Source: Flammula alnicola (taxonomy: Eukaryota; Basidiomycota; Agaricomycetes; Agaricales; Strophariaceae). Taken from it: a DNA stretch of 57,106 nt. Under the pieces are notes generated by a model. The model saw only the letters and a program-made list of their open reading frames with translations, was not told the origin of the DNA and did not search any database. Shown in pieces: positions 21,192 to 33,515 of this stretch. Numbering within the stretch: position 1 is the stretch's first letter; every line of letters starts with the position of its first letter. The stretch is taken from assembly GCA_015499995.1 (NCBI GenBank), contig JADNRV010000307.1:1-57106 (forward strand). Direction: 5' to 3'. Both the position numbers and the translations under genes were made by a program.

Positions 21192-23378
21192 CTAAAGGGC
21201 GTAACGGAAATCGGGATGTCTATCTCCCAATTCCATCCAAGCTTCCAGCCCACCATCCGACTCTTTTTCGTTACCATACTTCGCCAGCATTTTTTCGCGG
21301 TGTCCGGGACGTGCTTTGGATTTATTCTTCCAGGTTAGGTAGACCACGTTCAACAATGAGCCTACCACCACGAGACAAGAGCTTTTTTTGGCAATGAACA
21401 TCAAAGCCCACAAAATCTAACGTAAATGAAGGGACTTACAAAGTGAGGTTCATAATTGTGGTTTTCCTGAACTTCGGACCCTCCTTTGTGGGGAATCTCC
21501 ATGTGCTGAGGATACCTCCCTATATGGAAGAAACCTGTGTTAGAAAATTTGATCAGCGAGGGAATGAAGGCAAAGAGCCTACAGAGTTAGTTGCAATGAA
21601 GCCAAAGGCTATACTGGTTGCCCGCCGGTAATACGGTTCAGAGTTGTTAGCCATCCAAGCTCCCATTACTGGTGCTGTTGCGTAGACTCCGGGAACCATC
21701 AGATAGAGTGCACCGTATGCTACGAATTTATCTTTCGCGCCTTTCGAGAGCGAAAGAGTAGTTAGTAAACTCACTGACGGACGAAGAAATATATAAATAC
21801 CAAAGTAAAGTGAGAAGCCAGCGACGGCTAATGTGGCGATCAACGCATTGGTGATGCCCCGCGATTGATAGCGGTCAGACCAGAAGGCAGATATTAACGT
21901 GACTGATTGCAGCAAGTATAACAATGCAGTGATGAGTAAGGTACTCTGTCAGACAAGTATGCGTTGTGCTCACCAAAGAAGCCGGCTGCAAATGGTCCTA
22001 CACTGAGGAGCTGGGATTTGCTGGGACTGAATCCCAGCTGGTTCACGATGGAAGGAAGGAATAGCGCCAATCCATACAGATTCGTTCCGATCATGAAAAA
22101 CATCACGAACACGGCGATTACGTGGGGAGAGCGAAGAGATTGGAATATCTCGTTGAAACTGAAAGTATCAGATGGTCTGATGGACGGTCGATCGCGCTCC
22201 AAACGGTCCATTATCAGGCTACGAACGATTAGAAACGGAATTAATATAAATCGAGATGCAGAACTCACTCTTTTTGCTCCGGGGTGAGGAATCTGGAGTC
22301 CCTCGGAGTAGAAGGCACCAAGAAATAGCCGGAAAGCCCCACGAGGACGGTAAATAGCCCTTCCTGTGCGACGATCTGTAACGTTCTTTTGGAGTACCGG
22401 AAATACAGAACCACGCACAAGAATAAAAATCCAAGCCCAGCCAGGTCTGCCGCCTACGCCATGCATATTCTCAATCGCTGCTGCGAGTAGGCCAGAGAAT
22501 GCCCCGGATAGCTATATCAAGCATCTCTGATCAGAAAGAGAGTAGGAAATATATTTGAGTAGATGACTTGCCGAAGCGGATGAGAAAAACAACGCAATCC
22601 TATAGAGCGGACAGTGAGGCCCTGATAATGATAATATCCGAACGGCAGTATAGACTAACCTGAGTGATAGTTCGCTTCTCGTGTAGAAACCCGACAGATA
22701 TAGCACGATTCCCGGGAACATCGGCCCCTCAACAAGACCAAGAAAGGCTCGCACAGTTATTAAACCTGCGTACGATGTGACAAGTCCTAAGGCATGATAC
22801 GAGTTAGCGTATATCGCGTTGGGCGAGAGGGAAGCATCGCACCTTGCAAAGTCACCATCACACCCCAGATAGTCAGCAACGTAGGCATAAGAAGCCTTGG
22901 ACCAATCCTTCGGAGAAGGAGGTTTGCAGGTAGCTCCGCGGCGATGTATGGGCTATGACAATTTTCATAAAGTCGGATGAGCAATGAGGGGGAAAATTGA
23001 CGCACACATAAAGGACTGTTACGCAAATCTGGTATTGTCGGTCGGTAAGGCCAAGATCCTTTTGCAAACCAGCAACACGGGCGTTTCCTAATCACAAGTC
23101 AGTATATCGTGAATCGTAATTTTCGTGTCTGAGATGGCATATTCACCAATATTTGAGCGATCCTGGACTTTGATCAGCTCCGTCCACAAGACGATTCTGG
23201 CTCGGAAACTCACCAAGAAGGAAAGCAAATAAAACATCGCCATTACGGGCAGCACAGTATAATCCAGTTTGCGAACCGCCTTGCGCTCCATATCGCTATC
23301 AGGCTTAGCCGCAACATCAAGCCCCTTTGACCCCGACTCTGTTCCAAGAGGCGATATCGAGTGTTCTGCTTCCGACAT
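21192..23378 (-). CDS. MFS transporter, anion:cation symporter (Dal5/allantoate-permease-like) family
   Basis: Minus-strand multi-exon gene starting at 23378 (MSEAEHS) and stopping at 21192. The cytosolic N-terminus is followed by RKLDYTVLPVMAMFYLLSFL (helix 1) and a GNARVAGLQKDLGLTDRQYQICVTVLYV segment near 23090-23000. Then come AAELPANLLLRRIGP and the family motif RAFLGLVEGPMFPGIVLYLSGFYTR (22760-22680), and six further hydrophobic segments. The C-terminus ends in LGDRHPDFRYAL, close to the D-x-x-P-x-F-R-Y ending usual in this family. About 480-500 aa, twelve predicted helices in the plasma membrane. Family members take up organic anions, vitamins or amides; the substrate cannot be told from sequence. 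Several introns of 50-70 nt break the frame. Confidence 0.85.
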
Positions 23379-24531
23379 CTCCAGAAGATATCGACAACTG
23401 GATGAAGAGACGAAACTTGAAGTCGAAAGCAGCAAAGATACGGCCAAAATGAGAAGAGGATGAACAAGAGTCGGATAGGGGATTTAAAATTGACGAAGCC
23501 CCAGACGGCTGGACGCCTTTTAGCTGTATGGGGTCTTCATGACCTGGGGAACGTCTCCTATAGGCAAATGCGTGATAAAAATAGCTAGACTTCGTTGCCG
23601 AAAATTGCTTGGTGCTTCGGAAATTGATGTCAGATGTGCTTTGTTCACATGGGAAGTTTCCACCTGGTTAGGTTCGAATTCATTACGTTGCATCCCAGAG
23701 CCTAGCGTAGTTTCGTCTACCTTCCGTTGACCAGAATCGCAATTTTGCGACTCACCAAAATAAAGAGGTGCAATGCTATGGTCAGAACATGCAACTGACA
23801 GTTGACCAGGCAGTGATTGCAGTTGTGCAACATGTCGGAATTATGGTGGATTAAAAATCCGGTGACCTGTACAAGCGGCGCTATTGCAAGCTTGTGCCTA
23901 TGAAGAGCTTCAGACACGGCATATGTATGATGCACGGATCTTCATATGCATAAAACCGGAGCGGATAACAGCGTATAACTGCGCTGCTCAACATAGGAGT
24001 GCCTAAAGAGCCGCCCTTCAATTTCAAATTGGTAATTGCACGCCATGTGACTTATACGCGTAGTACGTACGGCCGCGCACGTGAGCGCCGCGCCTGATAT
24101 CGCCCGTCGATATCCGAGGACCGATACCGATAGTCTTGCCCCGGCAACACAAGTGAAGGGTTTGCCGGTGCTACTCGAATGCCCTCAGGCTTATGCAGAC
24201 GTAGGTACTCAAGGAGTGGCATCTCGCCAAGCCTAGCTACTCACGCACCTCGAATAAGACGTCGAGAGGCATCTCGACGAGGGCTTTAAGAACCCCGCGG
24301 TTTCCTTTTTGATTAGAAGTGGCCCATTTGCTGTACTTACTACCTAAGCCTTGCTGTCAAATCTTTCACCTTTTCCACTGCCGTATCCCTTCTGCTGGCG
24401 AAAGTCGTCGATATCCACTCGACGGGCAGGCTGATCAAGGTTCAGAATCAACGTGTTTTCTGGTTCAGCTTTGTCGAATCTCGTTGGTCTGCTGGTTGCA
24501 CAGAAGTAAGTATAGAGTTGGGCGAGATGCA
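23379..24531. other. Intergenic stretch up to the KDZ insertion
   Basis: Upstream region of the MFS gene, then unassigned sequence. A CACGTG E-box occurs at about 24078 and a short inverted repeat GATATCG/CGATATC at 24096-24114. A short open frame near 24319-24543 runs into the transposon border and has no recognisable domain. Confidence 0.35.
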
Positions 24532-24539
24532 GAGTCTGT
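24532..24539. repeat. Left 8-bp target duplication of the KDZ element (GAGTCTGT)
   Basis: GAGTCTGT here is repeated exactly at 42536-42543. In both cases it stands six bases outside the conserved ATTCATGA of the terminal inverted repeat. Confidence 0.7.
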
Positions 24540-24548
24540 GTGATTATT

Positions 24549-24895
24549 CATGAATTTTATTTAAATATTTGACGATGTCGACGATGATTTATCTTTAAAG
24601 AAATCACGTTTAAATAGTGTTTAAAGACCCGAACCCCATCAGATTGACGGAAGAGAGGTGATGTGCACATTGGTTTAAGGATATTTAAATATGGATACAC
24701 AACATCGATCCATGATTTAAAGATGTTTAAAGAAGTGTTTAAAGCTCCGTATTTAAATGCGGTATTTAAAGAGGTTTGAAACTTGGGTTTACAAAGAGAT
24801 GAAAGTGCTAAGCAATAAGTTGGTAGCTATTTAAACCTCAGAATGCTTAAACAAACCCGGTTTAAACGTAAGAAGTTTAAAGATATTTAAATCAG
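24549..24895. repeat. Left subterminal repeat block (TTTAAA motifs)
   Basis: About fifteen TTTAAA or TTTAAG cores, mostly as ATTTAAAT, GTTTAAAG, CTTTAAAG and GTTTAAAC, in 350 bp. The block ends exactly at the stop codon of the KDZ transposase, as expected for transposase-binding subterminal sequence. Confidence 0.75.
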
Positions 24896-27800
24896 GATTT
24901 GGCACTGTCACCCTCAGTCTCTGCAGCCACGGTGGCCCAGTCGACCGTGGTTTGCGGCCTTCTTCTCCACACGTATTGCGACAGTGTTTCGCCCTCTGAA
25001 GGCCATGCACCACCTGCATCAGTCAATTTGTGATTGCCAAGAGCGGCCATGTTTCGAAACATCGCGGCTTTTTGGAGAGCGTAGGCGCGATGTCCATTTG
25101 ACGGGATTACAGTGAGGTTGGATGGAATTGTGGGATCAACATAGCGTGGAGAGACAGTGGAATTGCTGAGGGATGTCCAGACTTTGTCCATTTTCTGGCA
25201 ACCACGTACCAAGCGGCGGAAGTCTTCCTCAAGAAGTTCGACTTCTTCAACCCAGCGCTCCATATCTGCCCGAGCTCGGAACCACTGCACTTTCTCAGCT
25301 AAACATGCAGTTAGTATATTAGTTAACAAAGAAATCTGTGATAAGAAACTCACTGTCACGAATGAAATCGGCTTTCTCTTCCTCGTTCAAGCCCTTCAGC
25401 TTTCCGAAAGACCAAATCCAACTGTCAACCGATTTCCCATCACCGACTTTGCGCGATGAAGTCGCATTTTTAGCGTAGGTGTCTTCGTCCTTTAGCTCCG
25501 GATAATCTTCCATGATGCTGGGGTCGTTTCCCTTGAGCTTGAGGATTTGACTCCGTGCAAAGCGATACTTCGAAACGTGAAAGTTCTTCTTATCCTTGAC
25601 GCTATTGATTTGCTTCAAAGCGCGAGTATTCTGAGAAACTCCCCGAGCACGTTCTCGCTTTTCATCCCGAAGAACCATGCCATGCATCACGGCGTTGCAA
25701 ATAGCCTTGACCGAGTCGTTTGCTTGACCTTCTCGAAGATGGAACTCATGCTCAGCAGCAGCTTCGAGTCCGAGTTCTTGATGTTCCTTGAGATCGATCT
25801 CAGAGGGGAGGAAAAGTTTCTCCTTTTCCGGTTCCGTTGAGATTTCCGCATTGACAATCATGTCGTGAAGCTGAGGGAATACAGTGACTTGAGCTTTGCG
25901 CCACAGCTTGATGTCAGTTGCAAGAGCAGATCGACGAGTGTTGATTGCTTCAGCATCAACAGTAGTACCCCCACGTTTGAGTTCACGTCTATGTAGTGAG
26001 AAAATTAATTTTTGGATTTGTCGAGAGTCAGGAGAGTACGTACTGTCGATCCTGTAGCTTTATGCCAGTGTATATAATGCGAGAAAGGGCTGGTTGCTTG
26101 AGTGAAGACTCCCTTGCTTCAGTATGTTCCACGATGTTTTTCTCAGCTTGCTCAAGCGATTGAAGAATTGAAGCTTGGGAAGGCACTAGAAGTGATATCA
26201 GCGAACGTTAGGAAAAAGAAGAAGGAACATACACTTTCCACACTTGAAGCGGTAGACGCTTTGCCATTCTCCGTTTTTGCGGTGCGGTTCCGTCGACTCT
26301 TTCTCCCATTCTCGGACCTTCTCTTCTCCGTGAACCAGACTCAACCCCAGGAAGTGATCGATAGCTTTCATACGGGATGTAATGGCTTTCTTCAATCGCT
26401 TTGCAAGAGATTCCGCTAAGTAATGATCTGTTAAATTCATTTAACGAAAGGATATTGAATGTTACATACCAAGCCCTTGAACCTTTGTCCAATTCCAGTC
26501 ATTGTGGAGATCATTCAAGGTATCATGACGATGGCCGTGGTTCATTTGTCTGGTGCTTGCTCCAGACTGCTTCGATTCAGACCACGAGACCTCGATTCCT
26601 TCTCCGTGTCCACGTCCTGTGCCTTTCGAATAATTCAGGGAGAATCGATATTTGCAGTCTTCTTTGTGACCATCAAGATGCTTCTTCGGAACGAGTAGGC
26701 GGATAGATGCAGCCGCTTCCGAGAGATGAATGAAGTTTGACGAGAACCGTGATTTGAGATGGACGCAATATTGGCATGCGACATCGTAAGTAACAAGAAT
26801 CTCCGGGAAAAATTGGCCGGCTTTGATGGAGGGATGAGAGACAAATCGTTCGAGAGCATAAGCCAATCCGAAATCAGCGTTAGCATATCTAGGAATATAA
26901 TTAGCACAAGTGGAATGAGCAATATCAATATCGAATTACCTTTCGCCTTTCTGTAGATCAATCAAAGAGAGAAAGACCATATGCCGGTTACATGAGACCC
27001 CAATCACACCGGTAATGACAGAGCCCTTAAACTTGAGTTTGTTCTGCATGTCGACTGCATTGAATTTTGAGCATGTTGATTTCTATATTCATAGTTTCAG
27101 CAAAAGCGGCAGAGGGCTCAGAGTGATATACATACCTCTTCAGAATAGGCGACTGTATTCCGAACATAGTCGTTGTATCGTTCATCAGGCGGAAATAAGG
27201 CATGACCGTCCAGCAAGGAGACGTCGTCAGGATCATCAACCTTGGCCAGTCGCTGAAGCCCGAAATGGCCATCCATCATGAGCATCAAGGTGTTTAGAAA
27301 CCTATGATATCAATAAAACACAGAAAGCAAAGAGAGCGAACTTGAAAGACTCACCCTAATTCTTCATCGACACTACCCCATTGCTCATTAGGGACATTGA
27401 AGCCTGGCTCAGGGCAAGCAAAGCATGGAACAGCAAGGTTTCCCTCACGTCGAAGGGGGAATTCTTTGTCGATTTGATGAACCTGTCCGCTTCTTTTGAT
27501 CATTGTCAATGCCCGCCAGAGACGTTGAACACGCAGAAATTGAGAATAAGGGCTCTTTAGGATTGTTAAAAGTATGCTCACATGGGAAACGAGTAGATCC
27601 ACATACTGAAATGTTAGACAGGATCCCATTGTTGGTCTTTCGTCGAAGGGCTGTGAGATAGTCATATGACGATTTCTTCGAGGTCAAGGTCTGGAGGTGG
27701 AAATCGCGGAGAACATTGAAAGTAAATCCGAGTTGAGGTTGATCGAGCGTTGCTGGAAAGATTTGAGACCGAAGCAAAAGGTCGACGCGGTCATGTTTCT

Positions 27801-28481
27801 CTGTAAGGCATCTACAAAGCGCGACTTGGGTTTCGTGGATTCCAGTGATGTCGACGATGGTGAAGGTAATCGGGGATGCACGAGGACAGCTGTCGCAATC
27901 TGGTCCATGTTTCAATGGGACAATGAAGCCCAGCTCTGACAGATCTTTGCGTTCAAGAAATGACCCATTCCAAAACTCCGCCCAGTGAAACGGATTTGAT
28001 TCGTGGCGATTCACAAAGCAGGTGGCACAGCAAGCCGTAAAGTCGAAGCAATCATTGCAGTGATAAAGTCGTCGGGCACCGGCTGTTTTGCAGGAGCAGG
28101 CATCATCGATAGTTGGAGGCGCTTCAAAAGAGAGCATAGACTTCAAAAACTTCCAGAAGTGCTTTTTGAAGGGGCCCATATACGAAGAAGCTCCCTAAAG
28201 GGACATCAGTATAATAGTCAATTTGCGGGAAAGTGCACAGATTTTACCTGTGGGCGGTGAATGCGGTCAAGGACTTGCTTATCGGGGAGTCTAGTGGAGT
28301 CTGTCGATGAGGACGAGGATGATGCCTCAGTGGTCGAAGGTGAAGTTTGTACAGCATCCGCAAAGCGAAGCCGCTTTGCATCACGAGTGGCATCCGAGGT
28401 TGCTGTTGGTATGTCGTCATCCTTGAAATTCTTCACTGTCGTTCGCCTCTTGACGCTCGATCCTGCAAGCAGGCGTTTCAT
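24892..28481 (-). CDS. KDZ transposase with CxC2-type cysteine cluster
   Basis: Minus-strand gene from ATG 28481 to stop 24892, roughly 1000 aa over many exons. Order: Ser-rich basic N-terminus; a CxC2-like zinc cluster with C-S-C, YHCNDCFDFTACCATC and a GPDCDSCP block at 28100-27900; LRVQRLWRALTMIKRSG; CFACPEPGFNVP; then the transposase core with LMMDGHFGLQR near 27270, GVIGVSCNRHMVFLSLIDLQKG near 26990, YDVACQYCVHL near 26780, and a long helical C-terminus (25860-24900). The MDGHF, CNRH and D-V-A-C-Q-Y blocks are the usual KDZ signatures. Frame continuity between the YDYLTALRRKTNN and QYVDLLVSH segments (about 27610-27690) could not be resolved by a normal intron, so a one-base change there may disable it. 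It should catalyse movement of the whole element. Confidence 0.8.
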
Positions 28482-28939
28482 GCTGAATGTATTATCGGAA
28501 GAGATGGGAAGAGGGGGAAAAAGTTATTCATCGCAACACGACCAAGGATTTACTTAACATGCAATTTTGTGGCCCAGGACAATGCGGGTTGGTTGTTTCA
28601 AAGGCCATAGGGCCATGGTGGCGACTCCTGTGGCGAGAGTTTAGATAGCCAGTTCGTTGAGTGAATATGGCTATAGCCAAAGCGGAGAAAGCAAGTCGTA
28701 ACTATATACTAGTGTAGCGATGAATGAGCTCAATTGTGCATTGAGTAGTGCTTAATGTGGTACAAATGCAAGTAATAGGGAGATGAGCAGTTGTAAAAGG
28801 TCGTACATAGGTCATGGCATGGCTTTGAGTTGTACTCGTAGAAAGCAGGTCACTGGCAAAGAGTCGCGGTGGTGATCGTTATCGACAATGCCCTCCCCAC
28901 GTGGCATCAGCTCCGACTGCCAATCACCTCTAGGCTCTG

Positions 28940-30112
28940 CTAGGAAGGAGTCGCTTTCGTCGTCTGAGGAGACGGGTCAGGGAGAAATCCCTGCGATGAG
29001 ATGGGTGGCATGTAGCTGAGGTCGAGTGATAAGTACGAGGCATTTGAATAGTGCTGTTGGCAGGCTCCTGGCTTTTGGATGGGAAACTCAAAGGATGGCG
29101 AGGATGTGACGGTGTCGGAGAAGAAAGTGAAGATGGTATAATCAGAAGCGTGAGAGCTCGATGCTTGCCAGCATTGGTCCACGCAGGCGCATTGAATGCG
29201 ACTTGTCGTTACGCAGAAGAAGCCGTCGGACGCTGATTTACAAGGAATGTATCTTATAACCAATGGATTGCCGCTGTTAAAGAGATATGTCAGAATAAAC
29301 TAGACAGAAATAAGAAAGAGGCTTACCAAACAGCACAGCCAACTCCTTCCTTCACGCAGCCACAAGAACTGCGCACGCATTTGGCGGCTTCCCGAGTGTC
29401 GAAGTAAATGGCTTCCAGTGGCACGACGGAACTCGACGCCGCACCACAGGCCGACCAGAGTCCAACCCGAGGGTGAGGAGCGGCCTGCATATGCACAACA
29501 GTCCCACATTCCGTACTTCGCATCACCTCTTTCTCCTTGGCGTGTTGCGGCAGTGGGTAAAGCGGCAGAACAGACGGTTTGAACGGTTGGCTTTTGTCCG
29601 AGCTATACTCCACAATACCAATGAGAGTAAGCACGTTTTCGTCTGCCTCTTCCTGCTCTGCGACTGTTCCGGTAGCGTAGGGTCCGAAGCGTCTTGGTGG
29701 CCGCTGGCGTCTGCGTGCGTAACGCGATGTCGTCCTTCCCAAGTGGCCCTTGGGTAACAATGACAGGTCGAGATCAAAGTCCCGAGTCCCAACTGGGTCT
29801 TTCAACAACGACTAGGCTCCGAGTCGGACTGGACACTCGTGCGTTGTTCACTGCACTGTGGTCGATCCGCGTGGCGCCCCTGCGCTGCAAACGAGATAGC
29901 ACAATCGAGTTCTTCGTTAGCTGGTTGTAATGTCGCCTGGTGCCGCTGCCTGCTGGGTGAATGAGAGGAGAAATCTAGAAGTAGGAGGTCAGAAGAGTAG
30001 ATAAAACGTGCCAGATGCGAGGAAAGTCACCAAAGGGAGAGCTCACATCACTCTTCGAGAGAAAGGGAAGGTGGTGTCCACATGGGCAGTTGAGACTACC
30101 TGCATACGACAT
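28940..30112 (-). CDS. Cysteine-rich passenger protein (putative zinc binding)
   Basis: Minus-strand gene with exons near 30047-30112 (containing CPCGHH), from 29974 leftwards, and 28940-29278. A short cysteine cluster, C-G-C-x6-C-x2-C followed by G-N-P-L, is restored across an intron near 29325 and resembles RING-like or zinc-ribbon ligands. The rest is Ser/Thr/Pro-rich with GTVVHMQAAPHPRVGLWSACG before the cluster. The reading frame changes near 29815; no convincing intron explains it, so either an exon border was missed or the copy carries an insertion. It sits between transposase and plus-strand passengers inside the element. I do not recognise a named family, and the zinc role is inferred from cysteine spacing only. 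Confidence 0.5.
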
Positions 30113-30586
30113 TGCACTGTAAATAAGTAGATTTTTTGTGAGTCAATCAGGTTAGATTCAATATAAAATACTGTACCTGTGTTTTTCTTGAGTTTCTGCA
30201 GCTACAGAGCAACGCGATGAAGGCAAGATGAAGGTGATGAACGACAATCAACCGACTTGAACACGGTTGATCGCATTTGCGTCGTGCGAGCGGAGTTTAA
30301 ATGTTCACGGCCGTCGGCTGCTGCTGCATCCAAGCCACATCCAACCGTGCACAAACTGCATGGGCATATGAGAGCCTCTAGGAATACTGTAGATAGAATA
30401 TACGGGAGGCCTAAAGCTCCTCAAAATTGTTTGTTAGCTCTGAAATTGTTTTTATGTGTGCAAGAGATGCGCCTTGGACGCGCTTCGCGGCCGGTGTGAC
30501 GCACGGCCGTGTCATCTAATTACTCTATCTTTCCTATTTGTAAATAAAATTCTCTACGCATCACTTAATCGTAAACTGCGCTTTGT

Positions 30587-30628
30587 GCAATGCTTTTGCC
30601 ACAAAATCACGTGTGTCAAAAGCATTGC
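30587..30628. repeat. 12-bp perfect inverted repeat around CACGTG
   Basis: GCAATGCTTTTG at 30587-30598 is mirrored as CAAAAGCATTGC at 30617-30628. The loop includes a CACGTG E-box. Possible regulatory hairpin or protein-binding site in the shared upstream region of the passengers. Confidence 0.6.
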
Positions 30629-31651
30629 AGTTCTTTCCCACGGCTACCATATTTTCTGCCGCTAATTCATGTCATTGCACGTCCCACATCAACCAACTTT
30701 GCATAAAAATATGCTTAATGTATTAAGGACATCATGTTAATTAAGTGGCCTCAAGATCTTGAATTGCCGAGGGGTATGCAATATCATCTTTTCCAAGCCC
30801 TATCTGTTGGAATATTGGGAGGCTGTGCGAGCGTGCGCGATGCACCAGTCAACGTGCGTCGGGATTCAACCCCGTGATTTTCATTCCTAGACTACATAAG
30901 CCGTTGTTGTGTATTTTAGTCCCCATCCGTTTGCCTCCTACGCTCACAGAGGCCAACCGGAATTCAATCTTTCTATGCTTTCCTCAGTCCGATCTTGAGA
31001 TGATCGCGCACTTGTAGATTTGATTTCAACACTATCACTATGCCGATGACTTTTGTAAATAACAATCGACAAAACCTCACAATCATTTGCCTACTAGTAC
31101 CACACCGTGCAACGCATGGGTCACAGCTAGTCATCTATGTTTACTACATCCTTCAGAAATGATGCCGGTGACTGTCATGGCACCCCATTTTCGGGTGTCT
31201 CTGGCTTCCAATGCTTTTCTGACCGACAAGTTCAAATTTAGTCTTTTGTAGTCACTGGAGTAAATGAATGAAAGGCACATACAAGGAAGCAAAATGGGAG
31301 CAAGGACTGTCATTAGTTGTGTGAGTGATTTCAGCTTGATGGCGTTGATAGCGTGTGTCCGAGTCATACGCAATCCAACTAGGAACATAATAAGAGACTT
31401 TCCAAGACAAATCCAATGAAAACTTACGAAGGTCTGTCCTTCAGCATTGCCACTGCAATTGTTCCAGTTAGCATCAGATAAGATAATGGTGGTATTGTGA
31501 CGTACATATAGCAGCGTTATTGTTATCCATGTTGTAAAGAGGAGCGATTTAGTTCACATTTTAGTTTGCATTCAAAGTACATTTTATATTTCTGTCGCTT
31601 GGTCGTACGAATTGCCAAATTTTCCTCGAATCACCTGAAATCATACATTAC

Positions 31652-31876
31652 AGCTTTGATCGGGACTAAGCAGCGAGCGCTTGACCAAGCGCTTATGGTG
31701 GAAGCGTCAGATTGGTCGGAATCTGCTGACGCTTTGGCAGAAGCATTCTTTTATTATATTACCGCTTTGATCGAGACTAAGCGCTAAGCGCTCCACCAAG
31801 TGCTTATGGTGAAAGTGTCAGAGACACAGATCTAGGGAATTTGCTGACGCTTTGGCAGAATCATTTTTTCATTATA
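31652..31876. repeat. Imperfect tandem repeat, two units of about 110 bp
   Basis: Two copies of a unit with GCTTTGATCG.GACTAAGC, GCTTATGGTG.AAG.GTCAGA and TGCTGACGCTTTGGCAGAA, at about 31652-31763 and 31770-31876. They lie directly upstream of the 31952 gene. Confidence 0.65.
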
Positions 31877-31951
31877 AATTCAGCGGGAAAAGAGTTGTGC
31901 TACCCAGAGCTTTACATCTACGAGTTCACTTCTATCTCCACATCTTCCAGC

Positions 31952-32889
31952 ATGCCCCGCCATCATCCTGCTCCATATTTTGGTCCTCATTCTGCGAACG
32001 ATCCAGAGATTCAGGGACTCCTGAAAACCAAGGCGTTGCAAGTCATTAACAAGAGGATCAAAGAACGCTTGACCGAATTGGCTCCTGCTGTGCCGAGCGA
32101 GAAACATTCCCCACATCGCCGAGGTCATGAAGAGACTAAAGCCAGGCTGTGCCTTGTTGGAGAAGTCGATAAGGCCGGCAGATGGTTCCAACTAGTAAGT
32201 GTACTCTATAATATTTGTTTTCTTTCATCTTATGTTTCTAGTGCTTGACTTGCAAGGGTGGCGATAGACGCAAAGCACCGAAAGTTCACTTTATATCAGA
32301 TCCCCTCAATCCCGTCTTTCTAACGGGAAATAGTGAGCTTGCAATGTGGTTCAAGATACGCGATGAAATCACAAGGTTCAATCCCCGTCAATCTCGGGGC
32401 ATTGCCACTCAGATTGCTCCTGCTCCAGCACAACATCGTCACATTCCAGCACCTATTCAGGCTCAACCAGTAGCGGGACCCGCTATTCGTGTACCCAGTC
32501 CTCCACCTTTGGCTCCTCCAGAGGAGAATCTCTTTTCAGAACTTGATTTATCATTTCCTGTGGAATTGACCGTGTACATTATCCCAGACACCGATGTTCG
32601 TACTATCACCCAAATTATATTAATGAGCTATTTGAACTGACTTTAATTCTCATAGAGAACCCGCACTATTATTGAAGAGACCATCTATGCTCGCCATGAT
32701 AGCTGTGTTCGGCTCAGTGATTTCAAGTTGCTTCTTGGATCAACAGGCCTTCAGCAGGAAGGGGCGCTAGAAGTTTATGACTTCTTCCGCAATGTCTGGG
32801 TTCCATGTCGGTGGGATACACCTCACTTTATTCCCATACGCTCTGAAGCGATGCTGAACATACGCTATGAGGGTCTTGCAGCGCTGTAG
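31952..32889 (+). CDS. KDZ passenger, hypothetical protein with CLTCKGG motif
   Basis: Exons from ATG 31952 to about 32192, 32242 to 32592 and 32657 to 32889 join in frame at GTAAGT and GTTCGT donors, giving about 275 aa. The N-terminus is basic and helical. The middle has C-L-T-C-K-G-G directly after intron 1, then ELAMWFKIRDEITRFN and a Pro/Ala/Gln-rich linker. The C-terminal domain reads like a compact alpha/beta fold (RTIIEETIYARHDSCVRLSDFKLLLG...VWVPCRWDTPHFIPI). I do not recognise a family. Its position inside the element and plus orientation, opposite to the transposase, mark it as a passenger. Confidence 0.6.
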
Positions 32890-33289
32890 TGGAATTGGTC
32901 CATGCCGCTGATATGCCGTCTATCAGAAATCACTACAAACTTGCCTCTACTTAGTATTAGCCTCTCTGTATAACTATAATTACACTATTTTTGTTCCATG
33001 ATCTGCTGAAATGTTTACATTATCTTGCTCCTAGACTACTTCTCTATCCAATAAAATTATAAAAAGTGTAATAATTTTATGTTGAACAGAAGACACGAGC
33101 GTTCTGAAATGTGAAGATGTCGGAGTTTTAAATGACTTGGCACGCTCTTCCTGGCACGCTTGCCATTTCCAGATCATCTTATTTCGACACCGCACTTATC
33201 GCCAGCTGGCCATCACCAAAAAGAGTGCCCAACGAGCCGCCCACTCTCATTCTTCCATCCCCTCCATGACGAAATTCAAGCCAGAATAG
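32890..33289. other. Spacer left of the hAT insertion, with possible first exon of a disrupted passenger
   Basis: Mostly A/T-rich 3' flank of the previous gene. A coding-like stretch from about 33175 runs to the insertion point and may be the 5' part of the gene whose remaining part lies right of the hAT. Confidence 0.35.
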
Positions 33290-33297
33290 CCTAGGAA
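33290..33297. repeat. Left 8-bp target duplication of the hAT (CCTAGGAA)
   Basis: Identical to 38421-38428 on the other side of the element; 8 bp is the standard duplication length for hAT elements. Confidence 0.9.
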
Positions 33298-33309
33298 TAG
33301 TGTTTGAAA

Positions 33310-33515
33310 GTCCGGTCCGGTCCGGTCTTTTGGCCTCGAGGCCTTGGACCGAGACCGAGACCGGTCTTTACAGGTTCACAGACTGCAAAAGACCGGACTG
33401 AACCGACGTAGACCGGTCCAGAGTGGTCTTATGCGGTCTTTTGCAGTTACAAGACCGGTCTCAACCAGTTACGGTTCAGACCGGTTACAACTGGTTCAGA
33501 CCGGTTGTGCATGTA
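33310..33515. repeat. Left subterminal repeats of the hAT (ACCGGT-type)
   Basis: More than ten copies of GACCGG, ACCGGTC or CCGGTCT in both orientations within 200 bp, including a TCCGGTCCGGTCCGGTC run near the end. Matching motifs occur at 38225-38405 on the right side. Such clustered hexamers are the typical binding sites of hAT transposases. Confidence 0.75.

Larger units (their letters stand above)
30113..31951. other. Non-coding interior of the KDZ element
   Basis: No supported gene. It contains a perfect 12-bp inverted repeat (30587-30598 with 30617-30628, 18-nt loop holding TCACGTG) and a diverged tandem repeat at about 31652-31876. It separates divergent minus- and plus-strand passengers and so probably holds their promoters. 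Confidence 0.5.
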
